64,000 bases of DNA, from contig NZ_JAESVD010000014.1 in the NCBI RefSeq assembly GCF_016765635.1, positions 50,691 to 114,690 of the forward strand, given 5' to 3'. The translations under genes were made by a program, and so were the position numbers. The notes beneath the pieces are model-generated. The model was not told where the DNA came from, made no database searches, and worked only from the letters and a program-made list of their open reading frames with translations. Positions 1 to 9,174 of the stretch are shown here, piece after piece. How positions within the stretch are numbered: position 1 is the stretch's first letter; each line of letters opens with the position of its first letter. The stretch is from Shewanella schlegeliana (lineage in GTDB: Bacteria > Pseudomonadota > Gammaproteobacteria > Enterobacterales > Shewanellaceae).

Positions 1-20
1 GCGCTATCGAATCGAGAAAT

Positions 21-860
21 TTAAATCTTACGAGTCTTACTGTCGACAAAGCCTTGGATCACACCGACCAGTAGGCCACCTAAGTGGGCACCGTTAGCGA
101 TAGAGAGACCAAACATATCGGTGAAACCAAAGACCAACCATAACAGCATAAAACCGATATATGCTGGCGGCAGGCCAATACCTGATTCGGGTCGTCTAAC
201 CCCCATCACCCATGTATAGCCAACAACGGCATAAACTACTCCAGATAGGCCACCAAAGCCTGGTCCTGCCATATAGTACTGCAAGATATTTGGCAGTGTG
301 CCGCCCACGATTAATAGAATAAATAGTGGGGTGAAACCAAGCTTATTTTCAATCTTTCCGCCTAGGTACCACCACCAAAGCAGGTTAAAGATGATATGCA
401 TGGCAGAGAAGTGCAGCAGGCTGGGGGTAAATATACGCCAAAACTCACTAAGTGTGGCGGAGGGGGTAGCGCCAAAAAATGATAGCTGATCGAAAATAGG
501 ATTAGCATAACCTAGATTCATTGCGCCATAGATGATTACGCAGGTAAAAAAGACCAGCAAGGTTAATGGGCCTGCACCGGTAATAAATTGGCTGACGAGT
601 TGCAGACTCGGGTTACCGTAATCAAGCTTGGTGTGTGTGTCGCCGTTCTCCCATGACGCTGCGAGATACTTTTCATCGTAGGGATTGTGAATAAAGGCTT
701 GGAATTCGCGCTGGGCGCGGTCGAAATGCTTCTGATCATGGATCATCAGTGCCACACCTTGTTCGGTCGGCATCAGCTCACAATCGATATGCAGCCCCTT
801 AAGGTAGTCAATGAGAGCCTGTGCTGCTCGGCTATTTGGAAGCCTGCCAATCTCAATCAT
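21..860 (-). CDS. glpG: rhomboid intramembrane serine protease GlpG
   Basis: A 279-residue inner-membrane protease that cleaves transmembrane substrates. Residues 1 to about 70 form the soluble N-terminal domain typical of GlpG, followed by six hydrophobic segments. The catalytic dyad is visible as Ser206 in GLSG and His259 in NGAHLGG; the WR pair (141-142) and H150/H155/N159 of the second core helix are also present. Length matches the E. coli protein (276). It lies just downstream of glpE as in enterics. The sequence around its start codon is tandemly duplicated (801-964), so a second start codon and ribosome binding site lie 82 nt upstream. I chose the ATG at 860 because only this one reads into the full protein. 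Confidence 0.95.
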   Translation of the reverse strand: MIEIGRLPNSRAAQALIDYLKGLHIDCELMPTEQGVALMIHDQKHFDRAQREFQAFIHNPYDEKYLAASWENGDTHTKLDYGNPSLQLVSQFITGAGPLTLLVFFTCVIIYGAMNLGYANPIFDQLSFFGATPSATLSEFWRIFTPSLLHFSAMHIIFNLLWWWYLGGKIENKLGFTPLFILLIVGGTLPNILQYYMAGPGFGGLSGVVYAVVGYTWVMGVRRPESGIGLPPAYIGFMLLWLVFGFTDMFGLSIANGAHLGGLLVGVIQGFVDSKTRKI

Positions 861-964
861 TCAATTACCCTCGTGCTAGTGTGAGGTAGTTAATGAGAGC
901 CTGTGCTGCTTGGCTGTTTGGAAGCCTGCCAATCTCAATCATTCAGTTACCCTCGTGCTAGTTT
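801..964. repeat. 82-bp tandem duplication spanning the glpG start
   Basis: Two adjacent copies (801-882 and 883-964) of an 82-bp unit hold the first codons of glpG, its start codon and its ribosome binding site. Over about 80 aligned bases I count five differences, all transitions. The outer copy reaches the end of glpE. Because 82 is not a multiple of three, the upstream start codon does not read into glpG. Confidence 0.9.
865..942 (-). CDS. possible 25-residue leader peptide ahead of glpG
   Basis: A start codon at 942, with the same GAGGGT-like ribosome binding site as glpG, opens a 25-codon frame. It repeats the GlpG N-terminus (MIEIGRLPNS) and then runs out of the duplicated segment to a TAA at 865-867. 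This stop is 4 nt before the glpG ATG, a geometry that would allow translational coupling. It is probably a by-product of the tandem duplication. Whether it is translated is unknown. Confidence 0.35.
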   Translation of the reverse strand: MIEIGRLPNSQAAQALINYLTLARG

Positions 965-1271
965 ATAGATGTGCTAGATGCCAAGCACTGTAACCGCCAT
1001 CTAAACTGAAGACTTCATCGAAGCCCTGCTCATTAAGATAGGTCGCTGCGCTTTGACTACTTATCCCATGATAGCAAACGACAACAATCGGTAGATCCAT
1101 ATCCGCATCGGCAATATAGTGCGCTAGATTTTCATTGTTGAGATTAAAGGCGCCATCGATATGACCCGTTTCATAGCTAGCTGCATCTCTTATATCGACA
1201 ATCTGCAATTCTGGTGATGTTTGCTGCATCTGCATGAGTTGGCTTACGCTTAGGTGTTGAAACGTTGACAT
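963..1271 (-). CDS. glpE: thiosulfate sulfurtransferase GlpE (single-domain rhodanese)
   Basis: A 102-residue single rhodanese domain that transfers sulfane sulfur from thiosulfate to thiol or cyanide acceptors in the cytoplasm. The active-site loop reads VVCYHGISS with the catalytic Cys66, and the N-terminal IVDIRD and GHIDGA motifs are typical of rhodaneses. Length agrees with E. coli GlpE (108). It is followed by glpG on the same strand with only the duplicated segment between them, so the two probably form an operon as in other gammaproteobacteria. The start is the ATG at 1271. Confidence 0.93.
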   Translation of the reverse strand: MSTFQHLSVSQLMQMQQTSPELQIVDIRDAASYETGHIDGAFNLNNENLAHYIADADMDLPIVVVCYHGISSQSAATYLNEQGFDEVFSLDGGYSAWHLAHL

Positions 1272-1330
1272 AATAATCCTGATTTCATGATGTAGTGACT
1301 AATAGTGTAGTGACAAATCGTGCCGTGATA

Positions 1331-1366
1331 AAAGGGCTGTAATACGATAAGTGTATTACAGCCACT
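1331..1366 (-). terminator. candidate terminator after tdh
   Basis: A perfect 11-bp stem (1335-1345 with 1353-1363, 7-nt loop) lies between tdh and glpE. On the minus strand the stem is followed by CCCTTTTATC, a short T-run. This fits a modest intrinsic terminator for the kbl-tdh operon. Confidence 0.55.
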
Positions 1367-1396
1367 ATTAGAGATTAAGCTTTAGAAAGTTAAAGT

Positions 1397-2422
1397 CTAA
1401 TCCCAGTTCAGGATAACTTTACCAGATTGGCCTGAGCGCATCGCGTCGAAACCTTGCTGGAACTCATCGATACTGTAGTGATGAGTGATGATTGGAGAGA
1501 TATCTAGGCCTGATTGAATAAGGCTGGCCATCTTGTACCAAGTCTCGAACATCTCGCGACCATAGATCCCTTTGATGATCAGTCCTTTAAATATCACCTT
1601 GCTCCAGTCGATAGCCATATCACCACCAGGAATACCTAGCATGGCGATCTTACCACCGTGATTCATGGTCTCAAGCATAGAGTGGAATGCCGAAGGCACA
1701 CCAGACATCTCTAAGCCCACATCGAAGCCCTCTGTCATGCCAAGTTCCTGCATTACATCTTCTAACTTCTCTTTGGCAACGTTAACAGCACGGGTTGCGC
1801 CCATCTTCTGTGCTAACTCTAGACGGTATTCGTTCACGTCGGTGATCACCACGTGGCGTGCGCCAACGTGACGGCATACTGCTGCGGCCATGATCCCGAT
1901 AGGACCCGCGCCTGTGATCAATACGTCTTCACCGACGAGATCGAACGATAGTGCGGTGTGAACGGCATTACCGAATGGATCGAAGATAGAGGCCAAGTCA
2001 TCGGAAATATCATCAGGAATTTTAAAGGCGTTAAATGCAGGAATTACCAAGTATTCGGCAAAAGCACCTTCACGGTTTACACCCACTCCTGAGGTGTTTC
2101 GGCATAGGTGGGTACGGCCGCCACGACAGTTACGGCAGTGGCCGCAAGTGATATGACCTTCGCCAGAGACGCGGTCGCCAATAGTGAAACCACGCACTTC
2201 TTGGCCCATACCGACGACTTCACCTACATATTCATGACCAACAACCATAGGTACAGGAATGGTGTTTTGTGACCATTCATCCCAGTTGTAGATATGAACA
2301 TCGGTGCCACAGATGGCAGTCTTACGGATTTTAATCAGTAGATCGTTATGGCCCACTTCTGGCTTAGGTGCGTCAACCATCCAGATGCCTTCTTCAGGCT
2401 TTAATTTGCTGAGTGCTTTCAT
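1397..2422 (-). CDS. tdh: L-threonine 3-dehydrogenase
   Basis: A 341-residue zinc-dependent medium-chain dehydrogenase that oxidises L-threonine to 2-amino-3-ketobutyrate with NAD. The catalytic zinc region shows Cys38 in AICGTD and His63-Glu64 in GHEY. The structural zinc lobe has Cys93, Cys96, Cys99 and Cys107. A GAGPIG Rossmann motif is present near residue 170. Length equals the E. coli enzyme. It lies 85 nt downstream of kbl, whose product converts the unstable ketoacid to glycine and acetyl-CoA; the pair is the standard threonine-to-glycine operon. Confidence 0.97.
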   Translation of the reverse strand: MKALSKLKPEEGIWMVDAPKPEVGHNDLLIKIRKTAICGTDVHIYNWDEWSQNTIPVPMVVGHEYVGEVVGMGQEVRGFTIGDRVSGEGHITCGHCRNCRGGRTHLCRNTSGVGVNREGAFAEYLVIPAFNAFKIPDDISDDLASIFDPFGNAVHTALSFDLVGEDVLITGAGPIGIMAAAVCRHVGARHVVITDVNEYRLELAQKMGATRAVNVAKEKLEDVMQELGMTEGFDVGLEMSGVPSAFHSMLETMNHGGKIAMLGIPGGDMAIDWSKVIFKGLIIKGIYGREMFETWYKMASLIQSGLDISPIITHHYSIDEFQQGFDAMRSGQSGKVILNWD

Positions 2423-2507
2423 TTTATAACCTATTACAGGCCGACTTTTGCGGCTTGCTGAATATCATTCGATAAGGGCTACATACGTAGCCCTTGTTGG
2501 TTTAGCT

Positions 2508-3704
2508 TTAGCCGATGATACCCATCTCTTTCGCGATACGGGTAAAGGCTTCAATCGCTTTATCGATCTGCTCTTTGCTGTGCGCTGCAGACATTTGAGT
2601 ACGAATACGTGCCTGACCTTTTGGTACCACAGGGAAAGAGAAACCGATAACGTAGATGTTTTCAGTTAATAGTCGATTAGCAAAATCGCCAGCCAGCTTT
2701 GCATCGCCAATCATCACAGGAATGATTGCATGGTCCGCGCCGCCAAGGGTGAAGCCCGCTGCAGACATCTTTTCACGGAAGTAACGGCTATTTTCCCAAA
2801 CTGCTTCACGTAGTGCCTGGCCAGACTTAAGCATCTCAAGCACATGGATAGATGCCGTCACAATTGATGGCGCCAATGAATTTGAGAATAGGTAAGGGCG
2901 AGAGCGCTGACGCAACCAGTCAATCACCTCTTTCTTGCCTGAAGTGAAGCCTCCCGATGCACCACCAAGCGCCTTACCCAGGGTACCAGTGATGATGTCG
3001 ACGCGATCCATCACTTCACAGTATTCGTGAGTACCGCGACCTTCTTGACCAACAAAGCCAACGGCGTGAGAGTCATCGACCATCACTAGCGCGTCGTACT
3101 TGTCGGCAAGATCACATACACCCTTTAGGTTAGCGATAACACCATCCATCGAGAACACACCATCGGTGGCGATCATGATATTACGTGCGCCCGCTTCTTT
3201 AGCGGCGATAAGCTGTGCTTCAAGGTCTGCCATGTCGTTGTTAGCGTAACGGAAGCGTTTTGCTTTACATAGACGTACGCCATCGATGATCGATGCATGG
3301 TTTAATGCGTCAGAGATGATCGCATCTTCGGCGCTTAATAAAGTTTCAAATAGACCTGCGTTAGCATCGAAGCATGAAGAGTAAAGAATAGTGTCTTCCA
3401 TGCCTAAGAATTCGCTAAGACTCGCTTCTAGTTGCTTATGGATATCTTGGGTACCACAGATAAAGCGCACCGATGCCATGCCAAAACCATGTGCATCAAG
3501 ACCCGCCTGAGCGGCTTTAATCAGCTCTGGGTGGTTGGCTAAACCTAGGTAGTTGTTGGCACAAAAATTAATAACTTGGTCGCCATTCACTTCAATAGCG
3601 GTTTGCTGAGGAGAAACGATTACCCGTTCACTTTTATACAGGCCTTCGGCTTTTACATCGTCAAGCTGTTGATTTATTTGGTCGTAGAATGAGGTCTTAG
3701 ACAC
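2508..3704 (-). CDS. kbl: 2-amino-3-ketobutyrate CoA ligase (glycine C-acetyltransferase)
   Basis: A 398-residue PLP-dependent alpha-oxoamine synthase that cleaves 2-amino-3-ketobutyrate with CoA to glycine and acetyl-CoA. The PLP lysine is Lys244 in the GTLGKALGG motif, and DDSHAVGF carries the conserved Asp and His. Length matches E. coli Kbl (398). The start codon is GTG at 3704, preceded by a strong AAGGAG ribosome binding site about 7 nt away, which supports this choice over an internal ATG. It is first in the operon with tdh. Confidence 0.96.
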   Translation of the reverse strand: MSKTSFYDQINQQLDDVKAEGLYKSERVIVSPQQTAIEVNGDQVINFCANNYLGLANHPELIKAAQAGLDAHGFGMASVRFICGTQDIHKQLEASLSEFLGMEDTILYSSCFDANAGLFETLLSAEDAIISDALNHASIIDGVRLCKAKRFRYANNDMADLEAQLIAAKEAGARNIMIATDGVFSMDGVIANLKGVCDLADKYDALVMVDDSHAVGFVGQEGRGTHEYCEVMDRVDIITGTLGKALGGASGGFTSGKKEVIDWLRQRSRPYLFSNSLAPSIVTASIHVLEMLKSGQALREAVWENSRYFREKMSAAGFTLGGADHAIIPVMIGDAKLAGDFANRLLTENIYVIGFSFPVVPKGQARIRTQMSAAHSKEQIDKAIEAFTRIAKEMGIIG

Positions 3705-3950
3705 CTTTATTCTCCTTAATTAGCATTATTTTGAGTATTGGAGTGCTGGCATTTTAACCCTAATCTGCGCGGCTCTACAGCCTTTTTTTAGGACTAAAGT
3801 TGGGATTATTTAGATTAGGGAATGGCAAAAGTTTACATTAGCTAAACTAATGATTAACTTTCGGAGACTTTTACTGGAAATTAAAGAATAGCTGTAGCAA
3901 AGAGGATTGAGGTTAGCGCATGAAAACATGTTCATGCGCTAGATAAACCT

Positions 3951-4598
3951 TTAGATCATTTTTGAACGGTAGTGCTCTTCAAGTCGCAAAAAGGTGGCTT
4001 GTGAACTTGGCGTGGCATAAGACTTAAATAGCATGATTACTCGCAACAAGCCTTCATATAGCGACTCTTTAGTGATTGAGCCAATATTTGACTGAGTTTG
4101 CGTGAGCTTATAACTGATCCAAAAGCTAACTAACATTTTTATGGTATCGGCTAGAGGCTTGAGATCTTCGGGGTTAATTGCAAGGAAGCCATCTTGATTT
4201 AGTTTTTCTAGTACACCCGTTGAGCGTGCCAGTACGTCTTGCTGGGCCTTCAGATAACGATTTTTTAAGGTTTCGTCACGGCTGAGAATATCGGCAAGGT
4301 TGGCATACATAAAGCGGAACTGCCAAAGGGTATAAAACATCGCATCGAAATAGCCAACCAATAAGTCTACATCAACCTCTTTATCGACATAAGGCTGGAA
4401 GCCTGACTCTAAGTGCTGCTCATAGAGGCTAAAGATCGAGCGGATAATGTCTTCTTTATTACGGAAGTGATAGTAGAGGTTGCCGGGGCTGATATTTAGG
4501 TGGGCGGCGATATGATTGGTTGTGATTGCTCTTTCGCCATGTTCATTGAATAACTCTAAACTGGCTTGTACGATTTTGTCACGGGTCTTCATATTCAT
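3951..4598 (-). CDS. TetR/AcrR family transcriptional regulator
   Basis: A 215-residue regulator with an N-terminal TetR helix-turn-helix (about residues 5-50; AITTNHIAAHLNISPGNLYYHF is the recognition region) and an all-helical C-terminal ligand domain without recognisable identity. It is divergent from waaA across a 169-nt gap and sits 246 nt upstream of kbl. Autoregulation through the divergent region is typical of the family, but I see no clear operator. Start is ATG at 4598; a second in-frame ATG lies two codons later. Confidence 0.8.
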   Translation of the reverse strand: MNMKTRDKIVQASLELFNEHGERAITTNHIAAHLNISPGNLYYHFRNKEDIIRSIFSLYEQHLESGFQPYVDKEVDVDLLVGYFDAMFYTLWQFRFMYANLADILSRDETLKNRYLKAQQDVLARSTGVLEKLNQDGFLAINPEDLKPLADTIKMLVSFWISYKLTQTQSNIGSITKESLYEGLLRVIMLFKSYATPSSQATFLRLEEHYRSKMI

Positions 4599-4767
4599 CC
4601 TAAATGATAATATCCGGTATAATTAACTCGGCATGCAATTGACCGCTAATAGCCTCTATTTAAGCCAATCCAGTTTGAATCACACATGTGTAATTACGTT
4701 AAGGTTTAACTATCATGTTAGCATTAACGCAATTGTTCAAGTAAAACGCAAGAAAGTAGCAAATTTC

Positions 4768-6033
4768 ATGAATCGTAGCCTCTATTCAATAGCTTTATAT
4801 TTAATTAGTCCTCTATTGCTGGTGTATCTTGCGATGCGCGCCTTTAAAAGCAAGGATTACCGTGGCCGCTGGAACGAGCGGTTCGCTCTTAAGTCATTAA
4901 GGCAAACTGATCTCTTGGTGCATTCGGTTTCGATGGGCGAGACTTTAGCGGCTATTCCCTTGATTAAACAGCTCCAGCAACAGCACCCTGAGCTGAGCAT
5001 TACTATCACCACGACTAGCCCAACGGGGTCAGCTGAGGTGGTTCGCGCATTTGGCGTGAGTGTGCAACACTGTTACTTACCCTTCGATCTCGCTTTGTGT
5101 GCTAAGCGATTCGTTAATCAAGTCTCACCTAAGTGCTGCATCATTATGGAAACCGAGCTGTGGCCGAATCTAATCCATTACCTTAAACAAGCGGGGACGC
5201 AGGTCTTATTAGCCAATGCGCGTTTATCGCAAAAGTCGGCAGATTCATACCGTAAGTATCACAAACTAACCGTGCCTATGCTTAATCAGCTCGACGGTAT
5301 TGCAGTGCAGTCACAGCAGGCTGCAGAGCGCTTTATTGCCTTAGGTGTTGCGCCAGAACGAATCACGGTTTGTGGTAGCTTAAAGTTTGATATCAGTATT
5401 GATGAGCAGCTAATTGATACTGCTAAAAACCTGAAAGAGCTGTGGCACGCAACGGATAAACCGGTTTGGGTGGCTGGCTCGGTGCATCCGGGAGAGTTTG
5501 ATGCGTTAATTGAAGCACATCAACAACTGCTAGCGAAATACCCTAATGCCTTGATGGTGATGGTACCGCGTCACCCAGAGCAATTTGATGCAGCGGCGCA
5601 AGCAATTAGGTCCGCAGGGTTAACGCTTGCAAGGCGAAGCAAAGAGGAACCTGTATTGCCTGAAACTCAGGTTTTGTTGGGCGACACCATGGGAGAGCTG
5701 TTGACCTTTTATGGCGCTGCCGACCAAGCTTTTGTTGGGGGATCAATAATCGTGCATGGTGGCCATAACCCTCTAGAGCCTGCAGCTATGGGGCTACCTG
5801 TGATGGTGGGGCCGCATTATCGTGATTTTAATGAGATCACCGAGCTACTGGCATCGGCGGGTGGGTTGCAGGTTGTGGATTCTGGCCAGGCGCTAGCCAA
5901 CAATTTGATCCGGTTGTTTGATGATAAAGAGGCTTATCGCCAAGCGAGCATCGCGGCAAAAAGTGTCGTTGAGCAAAACCGTGGTTCACTCACTAAACAG
6001 TTAGCTGTGGTGGAATCGTTTATTAACGGTTAG
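4768..6033 (+). CDS. waaA: 3-deoxy-D-manno-octulosonic acid (Kdo) transferase WaaA
   Basis: A membrane-anchored GT-B glycosyltransferase that adds Kdo-type residues from the CMP-sugar to lipid A precursors, the first step of LPS core assembly. From the ATG at 4768 it has 421 residues, the usual length; an upstream in-frame extension to 4633 lacks family character and I left it out. It shows the N-terminal hydrophobic anchor (about 5-25), HSVSMGETLAA, ETELWPNL, and the C-terminal FVGGSIIVHGGHNPLEPAA donor-site motif. Shewanella LPS is known to carry an 8-amino Kdo variant, so the in vivo donor may be that derivative. kdkA and other LPS genes follow. Confidence 0.94.
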   Translation: MNRSLYSIALYLISPLLLVYLAMRAFKSKDYRGRWNERFALKSLRQTDLLVHSVSMGETLAAIPLIKQLQQQHPELSITITTTSPTGSAEVVRAFGVSVQHCYLPFDLALCAKRFVNQVSPKCCIIMETELWPNLIHYLKQAGTQVLLANARLSQKSADSYRKYHKLTVPMLNQLDGIAVQSQQAAERFIALGVAPERITVCGSLKFDISIDEQLIDTAKNLKELWHATDKPVWVAGSVHPGEFDALIEAHQQLLAKYPNALMVMVPRHPEQFDAAAQAIRSAGLTLARRSKEEPVLPETQVLLGDTMGELLTFYGAADQAFVGGSIIVHGGHNPLEPAAMGLPVMVGPHYRDFNEITELLASAGGLQVVDSGQALANNLIRLFDDKEAYRQASIAAKSVVEQNRGSLTKQLAVVESFING

Positions 6034-6055
6034 CGTCAATTTCGCTCAGGTAAAA

Positions 6056-6092
6056 CATAAAAAGGTCTGCAGAATGTGCAGACCTTTTTTGT
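6056..6092. terminator. bidirectional terminator between waaA and kdkA
   Basis: An 11-bp perfect stem (6061-6071 with 6077-6087) with a 5-nt loop is flanked by A's on the left and T's on the right. It can therefore end transcription of both waaA (+) and the converging kdkA (-). Confidence 0.85.
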
Positions 6093-6109
6093 TAGAGGAG
6101 TTCTGAAAA

Positions 6110-6841
6110 CTACCGATTGAGCTTGGCTTGATAGGCCTGATGCAGTTGCTGCCAATTATCTTCATTAAATGCCAAGGTCGGTAGCTTAGCTAGCTCCTTT
6201 CTGAAAGAGCGTAGTAGGCGGCTCATATTAGCCTGCTGCCATTGCGGGTTGGTTTGTCTCAGCTCGCCACGGTCAAAATCAATCAGGTAAAACTTATCTG
6301 CGCAGATAAGGATGTTTTTCGCATTGAGATCTGCGTGATAAACGCCGTGGTTGTGGAACTGGGCAATGGTTTCGCCCAGTGTTTGCCACAGGGCTTCGGA
6401 CATAGCCGATTTGCTTAATCTGGCGACTAAATCTTCCGCCCCTTCTACCCGCTCTATGATTAAGTCTGCCCGATAGAACAGACCAGAGCGCTCAACATTG
6501 GCGGCGATCGGTTTAGGTACGGCAAAACCTTGATTAAATAAGGTTTCCAACAACGCTAATTCCGCCACTGCACGGGTTTTTTCTAAACCTGTAAATAGGT
6601 ATTGGTCACGGCTAATCTTTTCTATCAAACCACCACGATAGTAGTGGCGAAGCACCCATTGGTTTTGTTCACTAGCAACACAGCTGGCATCGACGAACCA
6701 GGTGGTATAGCGCCCTTTAGATGAGCCTGTAATGGCAGATTGCTGACGCCAAAAATCGGCACCAAACCAGTTAGGTTCGATATCAGACGGCGTATGTTGG
6801 CAATAAGCGATGCTGCCTTTGGCTGTTTTTTTAAACTTCAT
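6110..6841 (-). CDS. kdkA: 3-deoxy-D-manno-octulosonic acid kinase KdkA
   Basis: A 243-residue kinase of the RIO/aminoglycoside-phosphotransferase-like fold that phosphorylates the Kdo residue of the LPS inner core with ATP. The catalytic loop is visible as HADLNAKN (Asp171, Asn176) and the metal-binding Asp188 in LIDFDRG. Length is typical of KdkA (about 235-245). It converges on waaA and is divergent from the family-9 glycosyltransferase. In organisms with one phosphorylated Kdo (Haemophilus, Vibrio, Shewanella) waaA and kdkA are commonly near each other, which supports the assignment. Confidence 0.9.
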   Translation of the reverse strand: MKFKKTAKGSIAYCQHTPSDIEPNWFGADFWRQQSAITGSSKGRYTTWFVDASCVASEQNQWVLRHYYRGGLIEKISRDQYLFTGLEKTRAVAELALLETLFNQGFAVPKPIAANVERSGLFYRADLIIERVEGAEDLVARLSKSAMSEALWQTLGETIAQFHNHGVYHADLNAKNILICADKFYLIDFDRGELRQTNPQWQQANMSRLLRSFRKELAKLPTLAFNEDNWQQLHQAYQAKLNR

Positions 6842-6926
6842 AGGTAGAATTGTAAGCTAAAGCGTGGAACCTGCAGGCATTCTACATTAAGATCGGTAGA
6901 TTGCGCTAAATAACCTTCGAGCACTA

Positions 6927-8021
6927 ATGAGCTTATCTACTTCAAGTGACAACCAGAATCCTAAATCGAGCAGCATAGACTTAAGCAATGCAGAGTCTCT
7001 ATGCCTATTAAGGCTGTCTGCAATTGGTGATGTTTGCCATGCTGTTGCCATGGTTCAGGCAATTCAACGTCGCTATCCACAGCTTAAGATCACTTGGATT
7101 TTAGGTAAGGTGGAGTATCAATTATTAAAGCACCTTGAGGGTGTTGAGTTTGTTATTTTCGATAAGTCGCAAGGTTGGCGTAGTTACTTTAACCTTAAGC
7201 GTGCGCTAAAAGGGCGCAAGTTTGATGTGTTGCTGCATATGCAGATTGCCTTACGGGCGACCATAGCTTCATTAGCTATCTCGGCCAAGGTGCGGATAGG
7301 CTTCGATCGCTTTAGAGCGAAGGAGGGGCAATGGTTGGTGACAAATTACCATATTGAACCTCAGGCAACGCCACATGTGTTGGAAGGTTTTATGGGCTTT
7401 GCCAAGGCTGTGGGAGTGATAGATTTGACTCCAAGCTGGAATATTCCAGTGCCAGCTGCAGATACCGAGTTTGCTAAGGCGCTCATCCCCGATGGTAGTC
7501 GAGTATTGGTGATCTGCGCCGCCGCTAGTAAAGCAGAGCGTAATTGGTTACCTGACCGCTACGCCGCCGTCGCTGACTATGCGGTAGCAAAGGGGTACCG
7601 TGTTATCTTATGTGGTGGCCCAACACCACTTGAGCGTGAACTTGCTGAGAATATACAGGCAGCGGCTAAATCAGAGTTAGAAAACCAAGTGGGCAAAACC
7701 TCATTGCTGCAACTGTTGGCAGTGCTTAAACAGGCGAGTGTAGTATTGGCACCAGATACTGGTCCCGCGCATATGGCGGTAACTCAAGGTACGCCAGTGA
7801 TCGGTTTATATGCTCACTCAAATCCTGGACGCACAGGACCTTATACTTGCTTAGATTCTGTGGTTAGCGTTTACGGTGAAGTGATTGCGCAGCAGAAGCA
7901 AGGTGAGATCCCTTGGGGCACACGCGCTAAGGGCGAGGATTTGATGGCATTGATTGAAGTTGATGCAGTAATAAATGAGTTTGAGCAAGCTCATACAGCC
8001 ATACAGAATAGGGCTAAGTAG
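6927..8021 (+). CDS. glycosyltransferase family 9 (heptosyltransferase-like)
   Basis: A 364-residue GT-B enzyme of the ADP-heptose:LPS heptosyltransferase family. The N-terminal motif LLRLSAIGDVCHAVAM and the C-terminal LAPDTGPAHMAVTQGTPVIGLY with the family-9 D-TGPAHMA signature are clear. It probably adds an inner-core heptose to the Kdo placed by WaaA. Residues 1-20 are Ser/Asn-rich and poorly conserved, so the true start could be a little later. It is divergent from kdkA. Which heptosyltransferase step it performs cannot be told from the sequence. Confidence 0.85.
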   Translation: MSLSTSSDNQNPKSSSIDLSNAESLCLLRLSAIGDVCHAVAMVQAIQRRYPQLKITWILGKVEYQLLKHLEGVEFVIFDKSQGWRSYFNLKRALKGRKFDVLLHMQIALRATIASLAISAKVRIGFDRFRAKEGQWLVTNYHIEPQATPHVLEGFMGFAKAVGVIDLTPSWNIPVPAADTEFAKALIPDGSRVLVICAAASKAERNWLPDRYAAVADYAVAKGYRVILCGGPTPLERELAENIQAAAKSELENQVGKTSLLQLLAVLKQASVVLAPDTGPAHMAVTQGTPVIGLYAHSNPGRTGPYTCLDSVVSVYGEVIAQQKQGEIPWGTRAKGEDLMALIEVDAVINEFEQAHTAIQNRAK

Positions 8022-8106
8022 TTTTCCGATACACTGAACTGACAGTGTTTGGATGGATCTAGTTATTTAAGCTATTTACGGCTGATTTGATAAGAGAGTT
8101 GATGAT

Positions 8107-9174
8107 ATGGCACCTGCGCCAGTTTTTCTTTTTATTCCTGTGTCCTCTAAAGAAGGGATTGGGGAGTATATGCGGTCACTGATTATTGCAAATGGCGTAA
8201 AAAACCATTGGCCAGATGCAGTGATACATTTTGCCTTAAGTAAGCATGCCCCATATGCCCAGTCATGCCCGTTTAATACCTTTATTTTAGAAGACTCTGC
8301 AACCAAGCAGGTGAAGGCTGTCAATAATATAATCTCGGAGCTTAAGCCTGATATTGTTGTCTTTGATGCTTCAGGCAGAAAGGCACAGCTTAAACATGCA
8401 CATAAGGTTGGTGCCAAGGTTATATTTATCAGTCAGCATAAGAAAAAGCGAAGTCGTGGCTTAAAGATAGGTCGCAGCTTAGTGACCGATAGTCACTGGG
8501 TTGTGCAGCCTGAGTTTGCTATTGCTCCATTATCGCTATTTGAACGATTTAAACTTTGGTTAATAGGAAAACCTTTACCTCTTGTTACTGGCCCTATTTT
8601 TACCAATCCAAGTGCAATGGAAAAAAATAAGCTATTAACAGAATATAACTTGGTTGACGAACCCTTTATTTTATTTAGCGCTGGCTCTGGCGGGCATAAG
8701 TGTAGTTACGGGTATGCTGCTGATTTATTTCTTGATGTCGCTGTCGATACAAAGCGTCGCCACGGGATCAAGCCTGTAGTTGTTCTTGGTGATAATTATC
8801 CAAAAGAGTTACCAAATATCGAAGGCGTTATCTGTATTCGTTCACTAGATAATGCGGATTTCATTAATCTAGTGAGTAGCGCAAAAGCTGCAGTATTAAG
8901 TGGTGGCGGAACTCTATTGCAAGCTGTCGCTATGCATATTCCAACACTCGCAATTGCAGTTGCTAAGGACCAGCCCCCGAGAGTTAAGGCTTGTCTTGAA
9001 CGTGAGGTTATTCTGTCGACGAGCTTAAATTATGACGAAATGTGTAAAGGTGTGAGTGCATTATTAGCCCCAGAAACATTAGCTAGACTGATGAATAAAA
9101 CTAAGCAAATGAAGAGTGTTAATGGCTTAGAGGTCTGCATTACTGATATAACTCGTTTGCTGGAGGATAAATAA
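8107..9174 (+). CDS. GT-B fold protein, probable LPS glycosyltransferase or related enzyme (copy 1)
   Basis: A 355-residue protein of uncertain activity. The C-terminal part holds a glycine-rich LSGGGTLLQAVAMHIPTLAIAV segment resembling the nucleotide-sugar binding half of MurG/PseG-type GT-B proteins. The N-terminal half has a conserved VVFDASGRKAQ and a basic ISQHKKKRSRG stretch. It is clearly paralogous to the protein at 10319-11368, with near-identical blocks such as EYMRSLIIA and VFDASGRK. It is AT-rich compared with flanking housekeeping genes. Its stop codon abuts the ATG of the next gene, so the two are co-translated. Start at 8107 fits the paralogue's start. Confidence 0.65.
   Translation: MAPAPVFLFIPVSSKEGIGEYMRSLIIANGVKNHWPDAVIHFALSKHAPYAQSCPFNTFILEDSATKQVKAVNNIISELKPDIVVFDASGRKAQLKHAHKVGAKVIFISQHKKKRSRGLKIGRSLVTDSHWVVQPEFAIAPLSLFERFKLWLIGKPLPLVTGPIFTNPSAMEKNKLLTEYNLVDEPFILFSAGSGGHKCSYGYAADLFLDVAVDTKRRHGIKPVVVLGDNYPKELPNIEGVICIRSLDNADFINLVSSAKAAVLSGGGTLLQAVAMHIPTLAIAVAKDQPPRVKACLEREVILSTSLNYDEMCKGVSALLAPETLARLMNKTKQMKSVNGLEVCITDITRLLEDK

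Noticed and set aside
3758..3820. CCCTAATCT/AGATTAGGG inverted repeat upstream of kbl
   Set aside because: Nine-base arms 45 nt apart in AT-rich DNA are not clearly above chance and no regulator was indicated.
4633..4767. N-terminal extension of waaA
   Set aside because: The 45 extra residues do not look like WaaA and the ATG at 4768 gives the usual protein length.
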